Assembly (NCBI GenBank): GCA_018873225.1
Contig: JAEILZ010000008.1
Coordinates: 62,001-126,000 of the forward strand
Source of the DNA: [Phialemoniopsis] sp. UDSM-2020
Lineage: Eukaryota > Ascomycota > Sordariomycetes > Thyridiales > Thyridiaceae
Direction: 5' to 3'
DNA length: 64,000 nucleotides
Position 1 is the stretch's first letter. Every line of letters begins with the position of its first letter. Positions 11,664-20,133 of the stretch are shown here, in pieces. The translations under genes were made by a program, and so were the position numbers. Below the pieces are notes generated by a model that was not told the origin of the DNA, searched no databases, and saw only the letters and a program-made list of their open reading frames with translations.

Positions 11664-13546
11664 TCATACCGAGTCCGAAGGCGTGCCTCGGTCGTTAGAC
11701 TTCCTTCTTTTAATTCCCTGGTAGAAGTTCCGCTCCTGGAAGACTTTGATATCGTCATCAGATAGTGTTTTCCCTTCCTTGCGGGCCTTCAACACTAGTC
11801 TTCGCACTCTAAGCACATCGTACTCGGTATTGCGCGTTAGGTACCACGTCCATATGTTGGCAAACCACCCAGCGGCAATGCAAGCGGCTGCGATGGCGAA
11901 GCTGTTCTTGTATCCGTTATATGCCCACTTCGACTGGAACAGCTGCGGGCCTACAACGCCGCCCAGCTGGGCAATCCCAGATTGCACGCCGTAAGTGAGG
12001 GCGGTACCAGTCGTGCCAACCAAGGTAGCAGAGCGCCAGGCCCAGAATGGGATGAAGTAGGTCTGGTAGAAGAGCTGACCGAGGACGCAACTTATGTAGA
12101 TTCCGACCGGGTTGTGGATGGTGAAGAAGAGAACGAAGCAGACAACCATTCCAGACATGATGATCCTACCAGTCGACTACGTGTCAGCGAGCGATGCCTT
12201 CAGACTTTCCTAAGACCGTTTCAAGCGACTTATTTGATGAAAGCGGGGCGGAGAATGAAAGCCCTAGAGATGAACCACGCCGCAAATATCATTCCCAAGA
12301 TTGCTGCGGCGTTAGGAGGGATGATCAAGAGCTGGTTCTTAGGGAGCCCGACGAAGCCCAAATTTGTGACGATTGTGGGAAGATACCAAGTCAGTGCATA
12401 TCCGCCGAGATTGACTAGTGTCTGAGAGAGCGTAAAGGACCAGATGAGGGGGCTTGCCAGTGTATGGACTATCTCTTTCTTGGAGAAAGCAGGATCGCTG
12501 GTCAATGGGGCATTCTCCGGTAGCCTAGCCTCGATGAACTCTTGCTCGCGTTCTGTAAGCCATCTGTTGCTTCGTGGCGACTTCGGATAGTCTGGCAAGA
12601 ACCAGAAGACCGCTGCGGCGAAGAAGATCGTTGCAATGCCCTCGAGGAGGTATACCCAGCGCCAGGCGCTCAAACCCCGAATGCCATTCATGTAGCTGAT
12701 ACCATAGCATAGGAGGGAGCCGACAATACCAGAAAGGCAAGATATAGTGAAGAACCAGGTGACCGGCTTTCCCACCTCATCTGTCCGGTACCAGCTAGAC
12801 AATTGTGCCATGACCCCCGGGAACATGCCCGCTTCGAAGACACTGTCATTTTGACCGTTAGCTTTGACGCCCCCAAGGAATGAGCACGGCAGCTGATACG
12901 TACCCAAGCAGGAACCGTACGGCGAAAAGCTGATGGTGATTCTGCACTGCCGCATGGCAGGCAGTGATGATGCCCCACGTCAAGAATATTCGAGATTGCC
13001 AGAGGTGAGGGGTCATTCGTTTGAGTAGGAGGTTGCTCGGTGCCTCAAAGATGATGTATGCAATCTAAGCCTTTGCTGTCAGCAGTGAGACGAAAAACCA
13101 AAAGGCAAAAGGCTTGCGTACACCATATATCGACCCGACCCAGTTGTACAGGTCTGGGGTCATACCCAGCTCTGTGATGATATTGCTCGGCTGCCCTACT
13201 TGAAGGACCTTGACATTCGCAGCATTGTTGACGTCGATCTAGTTTTGTGGTGTTAGCGACTGGTTGAGTTCCGGTGGAGGTTCTGTTTTCATTGTAGATG
13301 GTACTGGCATACCTGCTTGATCATGTACATCAAACCAATTAGGACCGAGAACCGCAGGTCGACCTTGCGCATGATAGCCTTTTCCTCTTGAGCGGTAAAT
13401 GTAGAGAGAAAGGCGGCTCTCGCTTCCGGATCGTCTCGGAGGAGAACCGTGGAACCTCGTGACACTGTGGCGCTGGCTTGCTTGCGGTTCAAGTCACCGG
13501 CATCTGCATCCGCCGAGATGGCTTCTGCTGTCACTGGTACAACCAT
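11664..13546 (-). CDS. Second ACS-type MFS transporter, with a mutated splice donor
   Basis: A second allantoate-permease-like carrier. Five exons (13313..13546, 13122..13238, 12904..13064, 12234..12842, 11664..12165) would total 1623 nt and 540 aa. Family features include YIIFEAPSNLLLKRMTP, the EAGMFPGVMAQLSSWY segment, WRWVYLLEGI, FLPDYPKSPRSNRWL and, after the last junction, VLFFTIHNPVGIY and AAGWFANIWTWYLTR. The odd point is the fourth intron (12166..12233): it begins ATAAGT rather than GTAAGT. Only this junction restores frame and sequence (RPAFIK then IIMSGMVV), so the donor G appears mutated to A. Without splicing, translation stops a codon later at about residue 374. The gene is therefore probably a recent loss, unless an AT-AG intron is spliced. 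Confidence 0.85.
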
Positions 13547-13909
13547 CTTTGCCTGTTATTATTCGTCGGTGTTTAATTGCCGTGGTAGCATTAACGTATC
13601 ACAAGGCCGGCGAGTATGACGGGCGTTGTTTTTATACGACCGCGCGATAAGATTGGACTCGAGATGTGGATTGCGATGGTGTTGCATGGTGTGCTTTGTC
13701 CAAGAGATGGCGACCTCATCTGACCCATGCTCGCTGCCCACTCCAGGGCAGGGAAAACATTTGCCGATCGCAAAAACGACATACCTAGGCAGGATTGCAC
13801 ATCTAATACAGTAAACTGACTTTCTACGAAGGGGACATCCCACACATTCTTGCGCGGGATGATGGCGGAAGAGCGGAGGACATTTTCGTTATTCTCGCCA
13901 AATATATAA

Positions 13910-14030
13910 ATGACCAGGATCTATGACACAACGCCACTAAATCAGCTTGCAATCGATGGGAGGGCAGTTCAAAGATGAAAGACTTCCTGCTATCAGCGTA
14001 GCCATCAATGAAGTTATCAATGGGATCAAG
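13910..14030 (+). pseudogene. Relic of an amidase last exon
   Basis: These bases align, by eye at roughly three quarters identity, with the last amidase exon at 11221-11345. Shared stretches are ATGACC, CACAACGC, ATCAGCTTGCAAT, GAAAGACTT and GTTATCAA. In protein terms QFKDERLPAISVAINEVING matches QFEDERLLAISAAVDEVINK of the intact enzyme. The relic has a stop where the intact gene has Trp (CTATGA versus CTATGG), and about one extra base before ATCAGC. No other amidase exon was recognised upstream, so only the end of a duplicated gene survives. Confidence 0.8.
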
Positions 14031-14119
14031 TCAAAGTCAAATTATTTCAAGGCAGCGTTGGCGTATGAGCCGAATTCGAAAGCTATTTTACATGAATGTC
14101 CTGACAGAGGAGCGGCGCT

Positions 14120-15177
14120 CTAGATCATCGCGAGCAGGCCACCAAACAGAAGTACAAGGGCACCGAAGAAGGAGGAGCGGCTCTTTGCGCCAGCAGTGAC
14201 AGGCGAGGTCGGAGATAGTGTGCCTGCTCCTATGGGGTGCTCCTCCGGTTGCGTGAAAGTAACACCCCCTTGGCAGCTATCACAAGGTTTAGGAGTGTAT
14301 GTCATGTCTGAACCAGGTGCAGTTGAATCCTGGGGTACAGCTCTGTACACGGCGGTGCCGATACACGCTTGACCTGTGCATGACGCAACCACGTAGGCTA
14401 CACCGCCGAGACAGTCGCAGGCCTGAGATACGAAGACGACCTCGCCTTGATCCGGTGCTCCTTGGCACAATTCGAATGCGTAGGCGGAGTGGCAGTACCC
14501 AGAGACACAACCCTTCGCTGCCTCAGATGCAGCAGTCGAGCTGCCACTGGTCGCTGTAGCGACCGTAGTCAACGCTGCAGTGGAGATATCCGATCCCGAA
14601 GGGGTCGACTGAGTCGTTGAAATCGTTCTATCGATCGAGTCGACGGGTTCGAATGCGTAGTTATCAGGGGCACGGTGTCAAGGGCCGCCTGCCGACGCTG
14701 CACCTGGGCGAGATTCGTGCGGGTGCCGCCACAGTGCTGCGTTGCATTACCGGGGCATGGTATGGCACATTGCGTACCCGGTACCTGGTAACTGTTTGCA
14801 ATCGTGTCTGCACAATAGCAGTCCCTGTGTGCAAGGTCGGTAAATAGGCCTCAAGTAGTATTGCTTCGATTACATGACAGACCTTTCATGAGCTCCCGAA
14901 TACGCTCGTCCGGCACATAGACCCACACACATGTCTAGGGTCATCTGGGCACTAGAGAAGACGAGACTGAAGGATGCATAGTTCTCTGTAGACCCGGTAC
15001 AAACACGGAGAGCATACTCTATGGTACGCTTGGACATGGGATCCTCGGTCGGTGTTGGAACACTGTCGGTAGAAGATATGGTTTGAGTTCCTGTTGTTCG
15101 AGATGCGGGCTCCGAGGTTGGCACAGAGGTTGGCACGGATGTTGTAATGGATGTTGGCACAGATGTTGATGGTGAGG
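14120..15177 (-). CDS. WSC-domain, Cys-rich, GPI-anchored surface protein (5' end unresolved)
   Basis: A likely cell-wall or surface protein. The supportable exons are 14883..15177, 14704..14824 and 14120..14608. A Thr/Ser/Pro-rich stretch (repeated TSVP/TSIT units) is followed by a WSC-like carbohydrate-binding module: ASFSLVFSSAQMTLDMCVGLCAG, then AYSGAHERDCYCADT across the first intron and CAIPCPGNATQHCGG. After that come a Ser/Thr linker, a second Cys-rich stretch (GCVSGYC, CDCLGGVAYVVASC, PCDSCQGG) and a hydrophobic C-terminus (SSFFGALVLLFGGLLAMI) preceded by small residues, typical of GPI addition. The start is not settled. A hydrophobic ATG exon at 15524-15554 (MFLLMAWLIL) would join in frame, but its donor (GTCGTC) is poor. 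The 14609-14703 intron is also only moderately supported. It may be a decaying gene. Confidence 0.6.
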
Positions 15178-15606
15178 CTGCAGAAGTACAAAGGACCTTA
15201 TGTTTACGGTCTCATGCACGTTCTCAAACAAGTCTTGCTCTTTTGAGGTATGTACGTTCCATCTGAGTCCTTTCCAAAAACCCCTGAAATTAAAAAGACG
15301 GACGTCTGGAATGTATTGTGCCAAATATGATCGAGTTAAGCGTAGGTTAAATTTAAGCTTGATCTGGCATGGCATAGCCCCGGGACACCTAGTTTGCCCA
15401 AGCCCGCATGGCAGTCGGTCGGTCGGACTTTTGACCAACCCCGGGGCATCTCGAGCCCGGAATGTTGACATCACGTCGGAAATGACAGCATGTTAGGATT
15501 GTGCTGAAACGTTCACAGACGACCTAGAATGAGCCACGCCATGAGCAGAAACATCACAGAATTGAGCTAGACCCGGGAAGTTCCTTTGGGCAATCAGTAG
15601 TATTGT

Positions 15607-16518
15607 TTACAGCGAATTAGTGGAAGTACTCTCGAGTGAAGTGAGGCATAACCTCGATTCACCTCTCGAAGCACGCCAACGATTGGTTGACTCCAGCAAG
15701 TCCTTGCATCCCTGTAGCAGCCAGCCCCATTTGCGGACAAATGCAAGACTGGCCTCCCAACCATAAGGATCCCATGGTTCGCCCCATACAATCAGCAGTG
15801 GATCTTCCGGTCTGGACGTCGTTGTTCCATAAACCTCGACCATGTCAAAACAGAGGCCCAGTTCATCGAAAGACTCGTGATTGATCAAGGCGTGGAGCAG
15901 GTTATCTCGCAACTGGGGACAAGGAAAGAGATCGATCCAGGGCCGGTGAGGTATGGTGAGCTGCATCGATGTAGGTCGCAGATTGCTTGGACAACGGCTG
16001 CCCGCCGGAGATCCTATTGTCGTAGCAGGACCCGTCAGGGCGAAAGGAGACATGGCATCGCACAGTTTTAGCTTCATCTCCATGAACCCCAAAGCACCTG
16101 CGTTACGTCCCAGGGCGTTGAACACATTGTACTTGAGAAGAGAGGGTAGATGTGTCAATCGAGGTGCACCAGACTCGTACTGGGCACGTGCTTGAACAGC
16201 AAACCGGTAGAGTATCGACAGTCGGACTGGATCATCCATTGTAGGTGACCGAGGTCTGCCATCTGCCCTGAGCGCCGTTTCGAGTTGACGCTTCCTCCTC
16301 CCTGCATTTGTCAGCAATGTGAGTTCTCCAGGGGCTTCATGTAGCTATGATGATTACTGACGACGAGCTCGTTGATTTAAGCGGTTCTGCATTTTCCTTC
16401 GCTCCAGTGCCCCTGTGACTCCAGTCCAGTCTTCCTCATGCTTGCGCACTTCGGCCTGCTGCGGCATGGGTGCAACCCGGATCCGCGGCCCAGCTATTTC
16501 GGGAGGTCGGTCCATCAT
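15607..16518 (-). CDS. bZIP transcription factor, DUF3425 family
   Basis: Two exons (16362..16518, 15607..16301) give 283 aa. The start at 16518 (MMDRPPEIAG) is the first in-frame ATG; the longer open frame upstream has no ATG before a stop. The basic region is ERRKMQNRLNQRARRRRKRQ, formed across the intron, and the leucine-zipper part is short. The C-terminal half is the DUF3425 domain typical of filamentous ascomycetes (LTIPHRPWIDLFPCPQLRDNLL, FCFDMVEV-like LCFDMVEVYG, WGEPWDPYGWEASLAFVRKWGWLLQGC). These are stress- or metabolism-linked regulators of unknown targets. It is divergent from an AKR7 aldehyde reductase, 590 bp apart, a plausible regulator-target pair. Confidence 0.85.
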
Positions 16519-16984
16519 CGGCGTTAGGCTTTTCGAACCAAAATACCCCTGTTTATGGAGGAAAAGCCGAGACACTTCTGATATCCGACTGACGTACGTA
16601 TCTACCGAGGGAGCTGCGTAAGTTGGGCTCTGAGCCAAATGTTCGTTGAAGTCGTCAGTCAGAAGTTGCTCATGGCTGACCCGCACGTGGAATCTTGGAT
16701 CTGGTCTTCAAGTTGACTCCTTATCCGGTTTAGCTTTATGGGGCATATGCAGCTTGCTGACACTTTAGCGTTATACCAGGTTCAGCGGCAGTCCCACTTT
16801 GCAGTTATTGACCAATGGCGAATGTATTCTATTTCGGAGATAAGTCATTCACTGGACAATCTTCATCAAGATCACACTTGTAAGTGTAACAATTTGTTGT
16901 GAGGAGAGATTAAGGGCAGAGATGACGCTTCCTGCTGGACTGAGGTACGTCGAAAGGGGACAGGGTTAGGCAGTCATCGATGGG

Positions 16985-16992
16985 TATATAAG
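16985..16992 (+). promoter_or_regulatory. TATA box of the AKR7 gene
   Basis: TATATAAG lies 123 bp before the AKR start codon at 17108, with a CT/CA-rich leader and a CAAT-like stretch between. The position suits a focused promoter. Confidence 0.6.
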
Positions 16993-17107
16993 CCCTGCGA
17001 CTTCAGCCACGAACCGTTGTTGTTTTCATCATTCTTAGAAAGAATTACCTATATTAAATCCGCTGTCACACAAAAACCTCCACAATTCCCAATCAATATC
17101 ACTCAAG

Positions 17108-18145
17108 ATGGCTCCAGAGCAAAAGACGACAGTCCCCATTGTCTTCGGGGCCATGACGTTCGGCAGAGCCGGCGTTGAAGGCGTTCGAGTGTCCAACATC
17201 GAAGATTGCAACGCCATCCTGGACGCTTACCAGGCTCGCGGGCATGCCGAAATCGACACAGCTCGCCTCTATGGTGCAGGAACATCCGAGGAGTACCTTG
17301 CAAAGACCGGCTGGCAGGAACGTGGACTTGCAATGGCCACCAAGGTCCTGGCCACCGCTCGGATGCCGGTGGGCAACATGGCCGACAAGCCGGCGCTCAT
17401 TTACACTTTCCAGCCTGAAGACCTCCGGCGCGCCATCAAGGACAGCCTCAAAGACCTAGGCGCCACCAAGATTGACCTGTGGTATCTTCACGGCCCAGAC
17501 CGGAAGGTGCCGACGAAGGATATTCTACGAGGCATTGATGAACTGCATAAAGAAGGCCACTTTGCTCGGTGGGGGATCACCAACTTTCCTGCATGGGAAG
17601 TGGCACAGATATGCGAGCTATGCGACCACCACGGCTGGGTGCGCCCTGCTGTCTATCAAGGCATGTACAACACACTCTACCGGAACATCGAGACCGACTT
17701 GCTGCCCTGCTTGCGGCACTACGGCATTGCCCTCTACGCCTTTCAGCCACTTGCTGGAGGTTTCCTGACCACGCGCTATCATCGCGGCATGAAGGAAGAT
17801 GAGCACGAGCCCGGTTCTCGGTTCGACGCCACCAAATGGCAAGGCGGCATCCATCGCTTTCTGTACTGGAGCCCCTTGTACTTCGACGCCCTTGAGGACA
17901 TCATCCGACCAGTCGCCAAGAAGCATGGATTGACCGAGGCGGAGTGTGCGCTTCGCTGGATGTCTCATCACAGCAAGTTGGACAAGTCTTGTGGCGACAA
18001 GCTCATCATCGGGGCAAGCAGTCTTTCCCAGCTTGAGGACAATTTATCGGATCTGGAGAAGGGCCCACTGCCCGATGAGGTTGTCAAGGCTTTAGACGAT
18101 GGCTGGGCCAAGGTCAAAGGTGTGGTAGGCCGGTACCATTATTAA
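17108..18145 (+). CDS. Aldo-keto reductase, AKR7 (aflatoxin-aldehyde reductase-like)
   Basis: A single-exon gene of 345 aa, normal for AKR7. AKR7 enzymes use NADPH to reduce dialdehydes, ketoaldehydes and succinic semialdehyde, and detoxify reactive carbonyls. Visible features are IVFGAMTFGRAG at the first strand, the catalytic Asp/Tyr in AEIDTARLYG, Lys in MATKVL, His in DLWYLHGPDR, the GITNFPAWEVAQI substrate-loop region, PAVYQGMYNTLYR, ALYAFQPLAGGFLT, and the C-terminal NADPH site IIGASSLSQLEDNL. It is cytosolic, with no targeting signal. A strong TATA box and a divergent bZIP gene suggest inducible expression. Confidence 0.93.
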   Translation: MAPEQKTTVPIVFGAMTFGRAGVEGVRVSNIEDCNAILDAYQARGHAEIDTARLYGAGTSEEYLAKTGWQERGLAMATKVLATARMPVGNMADKPALIYTFQPEDLRRAIKDSLKDLGATKIDLWYLHGPDRKVPTKDILRGIDELHKEGHFARWGITNFPAWEVAQICELCDHHGWVRPAVYQGMYNTLYRNIETDLLPCLRHYGIALYAFQPLAGGFLTTRYHRGMKEDEHEPGSRFDATKWQGGIHRFLYWSPLYFDALEDIIRPVAKKHGLTEAECALRWMSHHSKLDKSCGDKLIIGASSLSQLEDNLSDLEKGPLPDEVVKALDDGWAKVKGVVGRYHY

Positions 18146-18607
18146 TGGGCAAGGGCTTCAGGTTCCAAGTAGAGTTTGCATGTCAAGTAGCAACATGAGC
18201 CTAGTCATTCCTTCTAGAACAATCTGATCTATTACCCTTGAATGTTTTAAGACTATCCAAGTCATACTTAAAACCCATTATCGCTATGAGATGTCATCCT
18301 TGTAATGGCCACATTAGTCGTATTTCTCCGTCTGTCAAACCCTAGACAAGCGAGTTTCCACCAATAACCAATTAAGCTAACTAATGCCCCCGCGTACTAT
18401 GAACGCCGATCCCTTCAATTCAGTTCAAAATCAGGATAAATACCAGCATCAAGAGCATATTTCTTCATGGACCCCCGCATTTGATACAAAGAAGGCGAGA
18501 TCAGAGGCTCTTTTGGGTTTAGCCGGAGCTGCTCCAGGCATATTAAAGTAGCTAGCCAAGGCTTGAATTTCGACAATGTTGCTGCAACCCAAGTCACACC
18601 AGTCAGG
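18146..18607. other. Intergenic: AKR7 3' flank and pectinesterase promoter
   Basis: This stretch of 462 bp is A/T-rich near 18,220-18,400. It contains no gene and no clear TATA box. The open frame extends upstream of the pectinesterase start to 18563, but those residues precede the signal peptide and are better taken as leader. Confidence 0.5.
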
Positions 18608-20038
18608 ATGAAATTCCATGCTTTTCTGTGTTTTGCGGCATCTGCAGTGTCTGCAGCTCATTTGCAGAGCCGCGATGCCAAAGTCACTTTGTATCCGACC
18701 AATGGCCAGAAAGACGTCAACCCTGACACCCATCTCCTCCTCACCTTCCCATCCACGCCTTCAATAGGCAGCAATGGCACCATTCGGGTGTACGATGCAG
18801 CTGATGACAAGCTCATCGACACACTTGACTTGTCGATTCCCTTCTCACCCAGCCCATTTGGCAATGGCTCTACCAAAGCCAACTACACCGACAAGACGCA
18901 TTATCAGACCAATATCATCGGTGGCATGGACTTTTACTTCTTCCCCATCATCGTTAGAGAAAACACGGCCACGGTCTACCTGCACAACAATCGGCTGGAC
19001 TATGGACGCACCTATGTCGTTAAAATGGATGCCGGTGTATTGAACACATCCGACGGCCCTTTTGCTGGTTTCAATTCAAGCTGTTCTTGGAGATTCTCGA
19101 CCAAAGCTGTTGGCCCCAGCCCAACTGCCACCGAGGTCGTGGTGGCAGCAGATGGATCTGCCGACTTCAACACGGTTCAGGGTGCCATTGACTGGGCTCC
19201 CGCCAACTCGCCCGCCCGGATAACCATCAACATAAAGGACGGCAACTACGAGGAAATTGTCTACTTTCAGTACAAGACAAATCTGGTGATCCGTGGCCAG
19301 AGCCAGAATGGCACGCGTGTTGGATACCCAAACAATAGCGCTTTCAACCCCCCGAACCGGCAAGGACCGTCTCGTCGGCCCGCTTTTTCTTTCCACGGAG
19401 TCACTGATGTCCAACTGAGTTCGTTCTCCATTACGAACTACTACAGGGGCCAGGCCGAAGCGCTTCTTGTTGAGGGCACAAGGGTAATTCTGGACCATAT
19501 GGCGCTAAATGGCTCCGGCGACGCGTTCACGACGTATGGGACGATCTACGTCACTGACACTACTCTTATCGGAGACGGTGACACAGTCCTAGGCTATGGC
19601 TCTGTGTTTTGGGTGAGAAGTGAAATCCAGTCACGCGGAGCCGTCACATGGACCCGAACGAACCAGGGAATCCATGGTAATGTCCTGGTCAACTGCACCA
19701 TCATCGGCAATGACGGCAACGCTACTCTGGCCCGGCTCCCGGACAACAGTGGCGGAGTTTTAGACAACTGGCCATACGCAGAGATGGTTCTCATCAACAC
19801 CAAGACGGGTGGCATCAATCCTGTGGGATGAGGTCCGGTGCAGGGCCCACCGTTCGATGCGAGCCATGTGCATTTCTGGGAGTATAACACAATGGACTTG
19901 GAAGGCAGGCCCATCGATATGTCTCAGAGACTGGGCCTATCAAAGCAATTACAGTTGCCAGAGGATGCAAAGTTGTTGAAGGATTACTCTGATCCTGCGT
20001 ACGTTCTTGGAGGATGGCAGCCCACGGTCGTCTCGTAG
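18608..20038 (+). CDS. Secreted pectin methylesterase (CE8), interrupted by in-frame TGA
   Basis: Removes methyl esters from plant pectin outside the cell. The start at 18608 gives a signal peptide (MKFHAFLCFAASAVSAAH). It is followed by an Ig-like domain (VTLYPTNGQKDVNPDTHLLL) and then the CE8 beta-helix. Helix features are VVVAADGSADFNTVQGAIDW, YRGQAEALLVEG (Gln), NGSGDAFTTYG and IGDGDTVLGYGSVFW (Asp pair), and LARLPDN (Arg). The frame hits TGA at 19829-19831, in NPVG-stop-GPVQGPPFD where Trp is expected. It then stays open for 68 further family-like codons (HVHFWEYNTMDLEG, DPAYVLGGWQP) to TAG at 20036-20038. As read, the product is 407 aa without the last part of the helix; with one sense codon it would be 476 aa. 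A recent nonsense mutation, readthrough or sequence error are all possible. Confidence 0.85.
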
Positions 20039-20133
20039 AACGATGGATTAGTTAATAATACAACTCAATGCAGCTCAGCGCTATCCTCACTATCTGCGAC
20101 AAGATTTGGTACTTGGGACTATGGATATTGTGA

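Noticed and set aside
14640..14660. GGTTCGAAT-like tRNA B box
   Set aside because: Lies inside the WSC gene region with no A box or cloverleaf around it.
19829..19834. Programmed stop-codon readthrough at the pectinesterase TGA
   Set aside because: The following bases are GGT, not CTA, so the known readthrough context is absent; I keep it only as one possibility.
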